Origin: Asaia bogorensis
Lineage (GTDB): Bacteria; Pseudomonadota; Alphaproteobacteria; Reyranellales; Reyranellaceae
Assembly: GCA_945889625.1 (NCBI GenBank)
Contig: CAMDCE010000020.1
Location: 1-64,000 of the forward strand
Length of the DNA stretch: 64,000 nucleotides
Reading direction: 5' to 3'
In this document: one piece after another, positions 43,667-51,945 of the stretch
How the letters are laid out: each line of letters starts with the position of its first letter
How positions within the stretch are numbered: position 1 is the stretch's first letter
Made by a program: the position numbers and the translations under genes
The notes under the pieces: generated by a model
Databases searched by the model: none
What the model was told of the DNA's origin: nothing
What the model saw: only the letters and a program-made list of their open reading frames with translations

Positions 43667-43689
43667 CCTCCCCCGTTTTACGGGGGAGG
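43667..43689. terminator. Perfect GC hairpin after the lyase gene
   Basis: CCTCCCCCG-TTTTA-CGGGGGAGG, 9-bp stem, 10 bases past the stop. Resembles the hairpin at 41344. No long U run; termination or mRNA end protection is inferred. Confidence 0.55.
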
Positions 43690-43751
43690 ATACAGGAGGG
43701 GGAAAGCATCAGACGATGCGCATGACCCGTACGGATCAAGAGCCCTCGAGT

Positions 43752-43835
43752 TGCCCTCCCCCTCCGGCCCTCTGGGCCACCTGGGCGCTTTTGACCGCTT
43801 CGCGGCCAAAACGCCGACCCGTACGACGGGGGAGG
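43752..43835 (+). repeat. GC-rich intergenic repeat carrying a ribosome binding site, copy 2
   Basis: CCCTCCCCCTCCGGCCCTCTGGGCCACCTG is split here: CCCCCTCCGGCCC-TCT-GGGCC, then GCGCTTTTGACCGC-TTC-GCGGCCAAAACGC as an inner hairpin, then CCCGTACGACGGGGGAGGAA before the MFS gene. Same order of parts as 41401-41480, with different stem sequences but conserved pairing and the same GGGGGAGGAA end. Confidence 0.72.
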
Positions 43836-43848
43836 AAGTGAAAAGGAC

Positions 43849-45027
43849 ATGAAACGCGCATTCATCCCTGTCGCCTCGATGCTGGGCATACAGGTGATGA
43901 TCTCGTTCAGCGTCCTGTCGCTGGGCGTGATGATGCCGGCGGTGGCACGCGATCTGGCGATCGACCCCAAGCTGATCGGCATCTTCACCGCCATCATCTA
44001 TGCCGTCGCAGCCACCGTCGCCCTGGTAGCGGCCGGCCCGATCGTGCGGGTGGGTGCGGTGCGCGTCTGCCAGGCCGCGTTGCTGATGGGCGCCATCGGG
44101 CTTGCGCTCAATTCGGTGTCGCTGGTCGCGGCGACGGTCGCGGCCGTGCTGTTCATCGGCGCGGCCCAAGGTCCGATCAATCCGGCGTCCGCCCACATCC
44201 TCGCCCAGCGCGTGCCGCGCGAGTATTTCGGCATGGTCTTCTCGGTAAAGCAGACCGGCACGCCGATCGGCTTCGCGCTGGCGGGCGTGGTCTTTCCTTT
44301 CCTGCTCGAACTCGTCGGCTGGCGCGGCGCCAGCCTCGTGGGCGCCGCCTTGCTGGTGCTGGCGGCCATCATCGTCGAGCCGCTCCGCCCAAGACTGGAC
44401 GTGATCGCGGTCGCCGGCCGGCCGCCGGTCGGTATCTGGCGTTCCATCCGCTTCGTGCTGGCTCACTCGCAGCTCCGGGTGCTGGGCTGGTCGGCCTTCG
44501 TCTATGTCGTCGCCCAGCACACCTTCACCTTCTACCTGGTGACCTATCTCTATGAGCATTGCGGTCTCAGCATCGCCCGCGCCGGCTTCCTGCTGTTCCT
44601 GTCGCAGACCGCCGGCACCGCCGTGCGCCTGGTGAGCGGCGGCATGGGCGACCGCATCCCGCGCATGCAGGTTCTCGGCTGGACCGGCATCGGCATGACC
44701 GCGGGCTGCATCGCCACCGGCCTGCTGCAGCCGGACACGCCGTTCTGGCTGATCACGCTGGTCGTTGTCGGCTACGGCTCGGTGGTGATCAGCTGGAACG
44801 GCACCTCGCAGGCCGAGTTCGCCCATCTCTCGCCGCCCGGCGAGGCGGCCGCCGTCGCCGCGGTGCAGACCGCACTTGCCTTCTCAGGCGCCGTGTTCGG
44901 CCCGCCGCTGTTCGCGCTGATCGCCTCGGCGCTCAGCTATCGCATGGCCTTCTTCGCGGTCGCCGCCTGCGTTCTCCTCGCCGCGCTATGGCAGCTCGTC
45001 GCCAGCCGCCGACCGGTACCGGCCTAA
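43849..45027 (+). CDS. MFS transporter
   Basis: 392 residues with twelve hydrophobic segments. NHGP-like GAAQGPINPASAHILA near 105, loop REYFGMVFSVKQTGTPIG after TM4 (a motif of the OFA/NNP-like carboxylate branch), and SGGMGDRIPRMQ in the middle loop. Position after the lyase and the shared repeat suggest it imports the cluster's organic acid. Direction of transport not shown. Confidence 0.86.
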   Translation: MKRAFIPVASMLGIQVMISFSVLSLGVMMPAVARDLAIDPKLIGIFTAIIYAVAATVALVAAGPIVRVGAVRVCQAALLMGAIGLALNSVSLVAATVAAVLFIGAAQGPINPASAHILAQRVPREYFGMVFSVKQTGTPIGFALAGVVFPFLLELVGWRGASLVGAALLVLAAIIVEPLRPRLDVIAVAGRPPVGIWRSIRFVLAHSQLRVLGWSAFVYVVAQHTFTFYLVTYLYEHCGLSIARAGFLLFLSQTAGTAVRLVSGGMGDRIPRMQVLGWTGIGMTAGCIATGLLQPDTPFWLITLVVVGYGSVVISWNGTSQAEFAHLSPPGEAAAVAAVQTALAFSGAVFGPPLFALIASALSYRMAFFAVAACVLLAALWQLVASRRPVPA

Positions 45028-45183
45028 GGTTCCTTCATTCCCGCGATCCGCACGACCGCACTCCACTTGCAGCAAATTGAGCGCTCTCATCCGGTTGCCC
45101 TGCAAGGTTTCCATTCGGTAAGTACCTGCGCGCGCCAGGCAACCGGTCTACAATGCGAACAGCGATTGCCAGGGAGGATAATC

Positions 45184-45861
45184 ATGAAACTCTATACCCA
45201 TCCTGTTTCCACGGCCTGCCGGCCGGTGATGCAGTTCATCGCCGACAACAACATCGCGTGCGAGATGGAAGTCGTCGACATCCTGAAGGGCCAGCACTAC
45301 GAACCCGCCTACAGCGCGAAGAACCCCAACCGCCTGGTGCCGATGCTGGAGGATGGCGACTTTCGCCTGACCGAGAGCGCCTCCATCCTGCGCTATCTTG
45401 CCGAGAAGACCGGTTCAGCCGCCTATCCGAAGGACCTCAAGCAGCGCGCCCGGGTCAACGAGGCAATGGATTGGTTCAATTCCAATTTCTACAAGGACTT
45501 TGGCTACGGCCTTGTCTATCCGCAGCTCTTCCCCCATCACAAACGGCCGGACGAAAAGGCCCATTCCGGGACGATCGCCTGGGGCCAGGACAAGTCGAAG
45601 GTCTGGCTACAGGTGCTGAACGATCATTGGCTGGGCGGCGGCAAGCAGTATCTGGTCGGTAATGAGATCACCATCGCCGACTATCTCGGCTCGGCGATCA
45701 TGAGCATCGGCGAGTTGATCCATTGCGATCTGTCGAAGTATCCCAATGTTCAGCGCTGGATCGGCAACGTGAAAAAGCAGCCGAACTACGAGAAGATCAA
45801 CGACGCAGCCTTCAACGGCTTCGCCGCCTCGACCAAGGGCAAGACCTGGCAGACGGTGTAA
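45184..45861 (+). CDS. Glutathione S-transferase family protein
   Basis: 225 residues, CAGGGAGG upstream. Thioredoxin-like N-domain (MKLYTHPVSTACRPVMQFIA, with Ser as likely activating residue, NPNRLVPMLEDGDFRLTESASILRYLAEKTG binding the glutathione gamma-Glu) and a helical C-domain with ITIADYLGSAIMS. Theta-like GSTs. It precedes a VOC protein by 16 bases, so the two may detoxify a reactive intermediate together. Confidence 0.9.
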   Translation: MKLYTHPVSTACRPVMQFIADNNIACEMEVVDILKGQHYEPAYSAKNPNRLVPMLEDGDFRLTESASILRYLAEKTGSAAYPKDLKQRARVNEAMDWFNSNFYKDFGYGLVYPQLFPHHKRPDEKAHSGTIAWGQDKSKVWLQVLNDHWLGGGKQYLVGNEITIADYLGSAIMSIGELIHCDLSKYPNVQRWIGNVKKQPNYEKINDAAFNGFAASTKGKTWQTV

Positions 45862-45877
45862 CGACAGGAGAGCGACC

Positions 45878-46384
45878 ATGATCAAGGGCCTGCACCACAA
45901 CGCCTATCGCTGCCGCGACTCGGAAGAGACGCGGAAGTTCTACGAGGACTTCCTCGGCCTGCCGCTGGTCAACTCCTTCAAGATCGAGGAGACCATGACC
46001 GGCCGCAAGACGGGCGCCGGCGTCCTTCACAGCTTCTATCAGCTCGACGACGGCTCGTGTCTGGCCTTCTTCGACGCGCCCGACATGCCGTTCGAGTTCA
46101 AGCAGCAGCACGACTTCGATCTGCACATCGCGCTCGAGGTCGAGCCCGAGGCGCTCGACAGGATGTTCGCCAAGGGCAAGGCGGAGAGCCGCGAGGTCCG
46201 CGGCGTCTCCGACCATCGTTTCATCCGCTCGATCTACTTCCGCGATCCCAACGGCTACGTGATCGAACTCACGGCCAAAGTCCCCGGCTGCGAGAGCGAG
46301 ATGGATCCGGCGAAGAACAAGGCGCGCGACATCCTGGACAAGTGGCAGGCCGCCAAGAGGCACCCGTCGCGAACGGCAGCCTGA
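45878..46384 (+). CDS. VOC superfamily (glyoxalase/ring-cleavage dioxygenase fold) protein
   Basis: 168 residues. Two beta-alpha-beta-beta-beta modules: LHHNAYRCRDSEETRKFYEDFLGLPLVNSFK (metal His near 6-7) and FDLHIALEVEPEALDRMF, ending SIYFRDPNGYVIELTAK with the metal Glu. A VOC protein is also part of the Pseudomonas itaconate locus. A C-terminal tail of 35 residues is extra. Reaction unknown. Confidence 0.88.
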   Translation: MIKGLHHNAYRCRDSEETRKFYEDFLGLPLVNSFKIEETMTGRKTGAGVLHSFYQLDDGSCLAFFDAPDMPFEFKQQHDFDLHIALEVEPEALDRMFAKGKAESREVRGVSDHRFIRSIYFRDPNGYVIELTAKVPGCESEMDPAKNKARDILDKWQAAKRHPSRTAA

Positions 46385-46388
46385 CGCC

Positions 46389-47168
46389 ATGAGACATGCG
46401 GCGTTCGCCCTCTGCCTCGTTCTGTCGGCGGCGAGCGCCGCATCAGCCAATCCGCAGCTCGTGGAGAGCGCTCGCGCCTCCTATGTCAGCCTCGAGCGAC
46501 AGGGACTGGCCCGGTTCACCTGCTCTGTTGCGCTGAATTGGAACGCGATTCTGGCGGTCGCCTTCAGGGCGCAACCCGAGACCGGCAAGCAGGTCGAGTC
46601 CGCTCTCGTCGGCCGTCCCCTTTCGGTGACCGTCAGCGTCCACAAGCCCGTCAAGGTTGCGCTTGGCGAAGCAGCATCGGCGGGCAATGGACAGCAGGCA
46701 CAGCTCATCGAGCTCGTCGCCACGGGAGTGAACGCCATGCTGTCGGGCGTGCTTACCGTGTGGTCGAGTTATGTCCTAACCTCTCCCTTTCCGGCGTCGT
46801 CCACGCCGTTTGAGCTGACGGACCAGGCAGGACAATGGCTGCTTTCCTACACCGACGGCGCGAACAAGATCGAGCTCACGGTCGGCAAGGACTACATGAT
46901 CCGCATCATGCGCAGCAGCTTCTCGGGTTCGTCCACCGTCGTTCAGCCTGCCTTTGCCCAAACCATCCGCGGGCTGCTGCTGTCGGCCTTTCAAGCCGAA
47001 AGTCGCAGCCAGCCCGCCGAGCCGCCGACACCCTTGCAGGCCCGCTTCGACTATCAGCAGATCGAGGGTTTCGACTTGCCGAAGACCATCACCCTGAGCA
47101 GCAGCCAAGGTGGCACGCAACTCGAGATGGTCGCCACCTTCGGCAATTGCAGCACGGCCCGACGTTAA
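46389..47168 (+). CDS. Secreted hypothetical protein
   Basis: 259 residues. Signal peptide (MRHAAFALCLVLSAASAASA), then a mature chain with two cysteines (FTCSVALNWNA, TFGNCSTARR), no membrane segments and a mixed beta pattern (FDYQQIEGFDLPKTITLSSS resembles outer-membrane lipoprotein-sorting or DUF domains with a lipid-binding beta sheet). I recognise no family. Four bases after the VOC stop, so in the same transcript. Confidence 0.62.
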   Translation: MRHAAFALCLVLSAASAASANPQLVESARASYVSLERQGLARFTCSVALNWNAILAVAFRAQPETGKQVESALVGRPLSVTVSVHKPVKVALGEAASAGNGQQAQLIELVATGVNAMLSGVLTVWSSYVLTSPFPASSTPFELTDQAGQWLLSYTDGANKIELTVGKDYMIRIMRSSFSGSSTVVQPAFAQTIRGLLLSAFQAESRSQPAEPPTPLQARFDYQQIEGFDLPKTITLSSSQGGTQLEMVATFGNCSTARR

Positions 47169-47243
47169 AGGTCCCTCGCCTAAGCGCGGGGGTTACCCCG
47201 CGCGACTCGGGCTGACACCACATTCTCGGATCGACTGCGGTAT

Positions 47244-47984
47244 TCATCCCAAGCGCCGGCGATAAAGCGCGATCAGCCGCTCCCAGTGTCGTTCGGCGGC
47301 CGGCTTGTCGTAGCACCAGCGTTGCGGGAAGGCGAAGCCGTGATGGACGCCCATCTGGATCTCGAGCTCCCCCGGGTTGCCTGACTTGTCGAACAGCCCC
47401 TTCAGCTCCTTGACCATCTCCGGCGGCGCCAGCTCATCGTGCTCGGCACAGGAGATGTAGAGCTCGCCTTTGGCTTTGGCGAGGTTGAGGTGCGGGCTTT
47501 CGACCGCCTCGCTCACCAGCCATGTTCCATAGAACGAGGCGGCGGCCGCTACACGGTCGGGGTAGCGCGCTGCGGCAGCCAGCGCATAGGGCCCGCTCAT
47601 GCAGTAGCCGTGGGCGCCGACCGGGCCCATCGTGGCCGCCGCCTGCTGGTCGGCGAAGGCGATGAGAGCCGCTACGTCATCCATCATCGGTGGAATGGTC
47701 ATCTTGGTGCGCACGGCACGCATGCGCACCTGCTCGGCGCTGCCTTTCTCCAGCACGTCGGGGCCATATTTCGTGTCCTTGCCGGCGCGGTGATAGAGGT
47801 TGGGCAGCATCACGTAGTAGCCCACCGTCGCGAGGCGCCGGGCCATGTCGTAAAGCTCCTCGCGGATGCCGGGCGCATCCATCAGGAAGAGCACCGGCGG
47901 AAAAGGTCCGCCCCGTTCCGGATGGCAGACGAAGGTTTCGATGGCACTGTCCTTGGTCGCGATGTCCAGGATCTGTTCTTTCAT
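47244..47984 (-). CDS. Dienelactone hydrolase family protein
   Basis: 246 residues from ATG 47984. Alpha/beta hydrolase with nucleophile Cys128 in GAHGYCMSG, Asp183 in AEHDELAP and His215 in VHHGFAFP, the classic Cys-His-Asp triad of carboxymethylenebutenolidase. It opens dienelactones in aromatic degradation or cleaves related esters. No aromatic ring-cleavage genes are nearby. Divergent from the binding-protein gene. Confidence 0.9.
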   Translation of the reverse strand: MKEQILDIATKDSAIETFVCHPERGGPFPPVLFLMDAPGIREELYDMARRLATVGYYVMLPNLYHRAGKDTKYGPDVLEKGSAEQVRMRAVRTKMTIPPMMDDVAALIAFADQQAAATMGPVGAHGYCMSGPYALAAAARYPDRVAAAASFYGTWLVSEAVESPHLNLAKAKGELYISCAEHDELAPPEMVKELKGLFDKSGNPGELEIQMGVHHGFAFPQRWCYDKPAAERHWERLIALYRRRLG

Positions 47985-48077
47985 GTCGGGTTGCTTCCTC
48001 CAGCTTTGCGGCCATGCCAGCATCTTGATAGGCTTCCCACAACAACAAAGCCGAAGAAAACCCATGGGAGTGAAACG

Positions 48078-49295
48078 ATGAAGCGTCTGATGTTCTGCGG
48101 GGCGGCTCTTGCCGTGGCCGCGTTTGCAGCACCTGCACCGGCCCAGCAGGCCACGGATGGCGTCGTGAAGATCGGCGTACTGACCGACATGTCGAGCCTC
48201 TATGCCGACATCAACGGCATTGGCGCGGTGACCGCCGTGCAAATGGCGATCGAGGATTTCGGTGGCACGATTTTCGGCAAGAAGATCGAGATGGTGCAGG
48301 CCGACGTCCAGAACAAGGCCGACGTTGCCGCGACCATCTCCGGCCGCTGGTTCGACACCGAGCAGGTCGACGTGATCCTCGGCACCGGTGCCTCGTCGGC
48401 ATCGATCGCGACCTCGCGCGTCGCGGCCGAGAAAAAGAAGATGTACCTCGCCACCGACCCGGCCTCGTCGGACCTCACCGGCAAGCTGTGCAACGCCAAC
48501 ACCGTGCACTGGACCTACGACACCTCGGCGCTGGCCAACGGCACCGGCTCGGCGGTCGTGAAGGCCGGCGGCAAGACCTGGTTCTTCCTCACCGCCGACT
48601 ACGCCTTCGGCTATGCGCTGGAGCGCGACGTATCGGCCGTGGTGAAGAAGGCCGGCGGCAACGTGGTCGGCGGCGTCAAGCACCCGATCAACACCAACGA
48701 CTTCTCGTCGTACCTGCTGCAGGCGCAGGCTTCCAAGGCACAGGTCATCGGTCTGGCCAATGCCGGCGGCGACACCATCAACGCGATCAAGCAGGCGGCG
48801 GAATTCGGCATCGTCAAGGGTGGCCAGAAGCTCGCCGGCCTGCTGGTCTTCGTCTCCGACGTGCACTCGCTGGGACTGGAGCGCGTCCAGGGACTCAACC
48901 TCACCGAAGCGTTCTACTGGGACCTCAACGACAAGACCCGCGCCTTCGCCAAGCGCTTCGCGCCCAGGAACAACAACAAGATGCCGACCAGCATCCAGGC
49001 CGGCTTCTACTCGGCGGCGCTGCAGTACCTCAACACGGTCAAGGCCGCCGGCACCGACGCCAGCGACAAGGTGATGGAGAACTTCAAGTCGACCAAGTGG
49101 GACGATCCGATCTTCGGCCCGAGCTATATCCGCCAGGACGGCCGCAAGATGCACAACATGTACCTGTTCGAGGTCAAGAAGCCGTCCGAGTCCAAGGGCC
49201 CGTACGACTACTACAAGCTGATAGCGACGATCCCCGGCGAAGAAGCCTTCCGGCCGATGGATCAGGGCGACTGCCCGCTGGTCAAGAAGAACTGA
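48078..49295 (+). CDS. Liv-type ABC transporter substrate-binding protein, orphan
   Basis: 405 residues, ATG 48078 after GGGAGTG. Signal peptide ending APAPAQQ, then Peripla_BP_6 fold: VKIGVLTDMSSLYADINGIGAVTAVQMAIEDFGG, VDVILGTGASSASIATSRVAAEKKKM, FFLTADYAFGYALERDVS and QASKAQVIGLANAGGDTINAIKQAAEFG. No permease or ATPase follows; the next gene is a BNR-propeller protein. Binds a small acid or amino acid; ligand unknown. Confidence 0.9.
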   Translation: MKRLMFCGAALAVAAFAAPAPAQQATDGVVKIGVLTDMSSLYADINGIGAVTAVQMAIEDFGGTIFGKKIEMVQADVQNKADVAATISGRWFDTEQVDVILGTGASSASIATSRVAAEKKKMYLATDPASSDLTGKLCNANTVHWTYDTSALANGTGSAVVKAGGKTWFFLTADYAFGYALERDVSAVVKKAGGNVVGGVKHPINTNDFSSYLLQAQASKAQVIGLANAGGDTINAIKQAAEFGIVKGGQKLAGLLVFVSDVHSLGLERVQGLNLTEAFYWDLNDKTRAFAKRFAPRNNNKMPTSIQAGFYSAALQYLNTVKAAGTDASDKVMENFKSTKWDDPIFGPSYIRQDGRKMHNMYLFEVKKPSESKGPYDYYKLIATIPGEEAFRPMDQGDCPLVKKN

Positions 49296-49316
49296 GCCGA
49301 ACCGGAGGACCGCACC

Positions 49317-50369
49317 ATGGCTGCGCAATCGAACATCTATGTCGGCGTTGCCGGCTACTTCGGCAAACCCGACCATCCCGGCAAGGTCGGAGTGTTCCAG
49401 CGCGCAGCCAAAGGCGGCGACTGGAAGCATGTGCTGGGTACCGTCCAGACCTATACCGTCTTCGTGCATCCCAACGATCCCGAGACGGTGTTCGCCGGCA
49501 CAAGCGACGGCGTGTGGCGCAGCACCGATCGCGGCGCCACCTTCCGGCGCACCGGCTTTCCTGATGCCAACAGGCAGGTCTGGTCGTTCATGGTCGATTC
49601 GCGCGACCCCAAGCGGATGTTCGCCGGGGCCTCGCCGATCGACGTCTATCGCAGCGACGACGGCGGCACGAACTGGCGCAAGCTCGCCACGCCCAGGATC
49701 GGCACGCACTGCACCGGGCCCTTCGCCTCGCGCGTCATGCGCTTCGCCCAGAATCCGAAGAAGCCCGACGAGATCTACGCCGCGCTCGAGATCAACGGCG
49801 TCATGCGCTCAACCGACGGCGGCGAGAGCTGGACCGACTGTAGCGAGGGGCTGATCAAGCTCTCCGAACGGCCCCACCTCAAGAGCCAGATCGTGAGCGA
49901 TACCACGGCCGAGGGCATGCTCGACGGTCATGCCGTCACCATCAACCCGGCCGATCCTGACAACCCCATCATTGCGTTGCGCATGGGCCTGTTCCGCACC
50001 ATCGACCACGGCAAGACTTGGCAGGACATGGAGGTCGGCCGTTTCTCGCCCACCACCTATGGCCGTGACGTGAAGGCGTCACCCACCGAGTCCAACACGC
50101 TCTACGCGGCGCTCTCGGTGGCCGCCGCGAGCCACGACGGTGGACTCTATCGCAGCCAGGATGGCGGCCAGAGCTGGCAGCGCTTCGACAAGGTCCAGGT
50201 GCATGGCACCATCATGTCGATCGGCCTGCATCAGAGCGATCCTGCCCAAGTCTATATTGGCGCGCGCTATGACGGCGAGGTATTCGGCACGCAGGACGGC
50301 GGCAAGAACTGGCAGGCCATGCCCCTGCCCGGCGAGGTGCAGCACATCTACTCGGTGGCCTGCGGTTAG
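49317..50369 (+). CDS. BNR/VPS10-like beta-propeller protein
   Basis: 350 residues, no signal peptide. At least five BNR Asp-box repeats of the form S-x-D-x-G-x-x-W (WRSTDRGATF, YRSDDGGTNWR, MRSTDGGESWTD, FRTIDHGKTW, YRSQDGGQSWQ, GTQDGGKNWQ). A sialidase-like propeller without the Arg triad seen in sialidases. It is 21 bases after an exported binding protein, so a cytosolic sensor or accessory role is possible. Its stop overlaps that of the convergent EmrA-like gene. Confidence 0.83.
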   Translation: MAAQSNIYVGVAGYFGKPDHPGKVGVFQRAAKGGDWKHVLGTVQTYTVFVHPNDPETVFAGTSDGVWRSTDRGATFRRTGFPDANRQVWSFMVDSRDPKRMFAGASPIDVYRSDDGGTNWRKLATPRIGTHCTGPFASRVMRFAQNPKKPDEIYAALEINGVMRSTDGGESWTDCSEGLIKLSERPHLKSQIVSDTTAEGMLDGHAVTINPADPDNPIIALRMGLFRTIDHGKTWQDMEVGRFSPTTYGRDVKASPTESNTLYAALSVAAASHDGGLYRSQDGGQSWQRFDKVQVHGTIMSIGLHQSDPAQVYIGARYDGEVFGTQDGGKNWQAMPLPGEVQHIYSVACG

Positions 50370-51457
50370 TTGCTCGCCTCGCCTGACGGCCCGGCCTTGG
50401 CGTCGGCGCGCGTGCCGCCGAAGAGAGAGCTGACGTTAAGGCTGCGCTGGCGGCCGGTGTCGATGCTGACCGTCGCCGTCATGCCGGCGCGCAGCGGCGG
50501 CTCGCCGACATGCGGCAGCAGGCGGAGTTTCACGGGCAGGCGCTGCACGACCTTCACCCAGTTGCCGCTGGCATTCTGCGGCGGCAGGATCGCGAACTCC
50601 GCTCCCGTCGCCGGGCTGACGCTCTCGACCAGCGCCTCCCAGGTCGCATCGGGATAGGTGTCGAGAACCACGGTTGCCTTCTGGCCGACCCGCACATGGG
50701 TGAGCTCGGTTTCCTTGAAATTCGCCTCGATCCACGGTCGGCTGGTCACCACAAGCGCGAACAGCGGCGTCGCCGCCTTGATCTGCTCGCCCTGCTGAAG
50801 GCGCAGATTGACCACCACGCCGTCGACCGGCGCACGCACGGTAGTGCGGGCGAAGTCGAGCGCCGCCCGCTCGCGCGCCGCGCTCTTGTCGCGCACCATG
50901 GGGTGCTCCTCCGGCGGCATCTTCGGATCGCCATTCAGCGCCGTCAGGACGCGCCGTAGCCTTTCCCTCACCGTCGCCACCCGGTCGGCAGCGGCGCGCG
51001 CGTCGTTCTCCGATTCCTCGCGCTTGGCAACCGAAGCCACGCCCTTGATCGCCAGCTCCTCCTGACGCTGCCATGTGCGCTGGAAGTAGGCCGCGCGCGC
51101 CTCGGCGTCGGCCAGCTCGGTCACCGTTTCGCGCCAGGCGGCGCGCAGCGTCTCGACCAGGGTCCGCGCGGCGTCGAGTTCAGCCTCGGCGCTGTCGAGC
51201 GCCAGGCGGAACGGCCGCTGCTCGATGGTGAGCAGTGTGTCGCCGGCGGCTACGTTGGCATGATCGCGCACCAGCACGCGGCGTACCTGGCCGGACACTT
51301 CCGGCGAAATCTGAACGATGTGGGCCTTCACGTAGGCGTTGTCGGTGGCGACGTAGCGCCCGCCCGACAGCCACCAGACGGTAGCGCCGACGATCGCCGC
51401 AAGCGGCACCACCACCAGAAGAACGACCCGCAGCAGGCGTTGCCCGGCGTAGGTCAT
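50366..51457 (-). CDS. HlyD/EmrA-type membrane fusion protein
   Basis: 363 residues from ATG 51457. N-terminal membrane anchor (LLRVVLLVVVPLAAIVGATVWWL), biotinyl-lipoyl half-motifs NAYVKAHIVQISPEVSGQVRRVLV and RTTVRAPVDGVVVNLRLQQGEQI, a coiled-coil between them, and a beta-barrel (VRVGQKATVVLDTYPDATWEALVESVSPATG). Periplasmic adaptor for the divergently encoded MFS pump. ATG overlaps the MarR stop. Confidence 0.9.
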   Translation of the reverse strand: MTYAGQRLLRVVLLVVVPLAAIVGATVWWLSGGRYVATDNAYVKAHIVQISPEVSGQVRRVLVRDHANVAAGDTLLTIEQRPFRLALDSAEAELDAARTLVETLRAAWRETVTELADAEARAAYFQRTWQRQEELAIKGVASVAKREESENDARAAADRVATVRERLRRVLTALNGDPKMPPEEHPMVRDKSAARERAALDFARTTVRAPVDGVVVNLRLQQGEQIKAATPLFALVVTSRPWIEANFKETELTHVRVGQKATVVLDTYPDATWEALVESVSPATGAEFAILPPQNASGNWVKVVQRLPVKLRLLPHVGEPPLRAGMTATVSIDTGRQRSLNVSSLFGGTRADAKAGPSGEASN

Positions 51458-51912
51458 GACGCGGCCCCAGCCAGCGTCTGAAGACGGCCCTTGACCCGCG
51501 CCGTCAGCTGCGTGAATTGGTTGCGTTCCTTGGGCGACAGCGGGGCGAGCGCATCGTCGACGGTCGCCTCGGCGATCGCCCACATCTTGGCGTGCACCCG
51601 GCGCGCCTCGGCGGTCAGGTGGAGGCGGTTGACCCGGCGGTCCACGCCGTCGGCGCGGCGTTCGATCCAGCCGCCCTTCTCCATGCGGTCGATCATGCGG
51701 CCCGCGCTGGCACGGTCGATCTCCAGCATGTCGGCAAGCTCGGTCTGGCTGGCGCCGGGTCGGCGATGGAGCCGCGTCAGCATCAGCCATTGCGCGCGGG
51801 TGAGGCCCAGGCTGCGCACGCGCCGATCGAACACGGTGCGGATCAGCCGCGCCACGTCCGACAGCATGTAGCCGATATATCCGTCGTCGTTTGGACTCAA
51901 AGCCCCTCGCAA
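51454..51912 (-). CDS. MarR family transcriptional regulator
   Basis: 152 residues from a TTG; an ATG at 51867 is a shorter alternative, but GYIGYMLSDVARLIRTVFDRR is typical family N-terminus so an upstream start is likely. Winged helix: LTRAQWLMLTRLHRRPGASQTELADMLEIDRASAGRMIDRMEKGGWIERR and the wing DRRVNRLHLTAEA. It probably represses the emrA-like gene (ATGA overlap) and the divergent pump until a ligand binds. The only transcription factor recognised in the window. Confidence 0.88.
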   Translation of the reverse strand: MRGALSPNDDGYIGYMLSDVARLIRTVFDRRVRSLGLTRAQWLMLTRLHRRPGASQTELADMLEIDRASAGRMIDRMEKGGWIERRADGVDRRVNRLHLTAEARRVHAKMWAIAEATVDDALAPLSPKERNQFTQLTARVKGRLQTLAGAAS

Positions 51913-51919
51913 GAGATTG

Positions 51920-51931
51920 TTGCCTAGGCTA
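51920..51931. promoter_or_regulatory. Candidate MarR operator
   Basis: In the 33-base gap between the divergent MarR and pump genes, TTGCCTAGGCTA is palindromic at 10 of 12 positions around CCTAGG. Location and symmetry suit a MarR-family site; binding is not shown. Confidence 0.45.
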
Positions 51932-51945
51932 CATTAGCCCAGCCC

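Noticed and set aside
47985-49709. Minus-strand extension upstream of the dienelactone hydrolase (total 821 codons)
   Set aside because: Antisense to the binding protein and BNR gene; the hydrolase is complete from ATG 47984.
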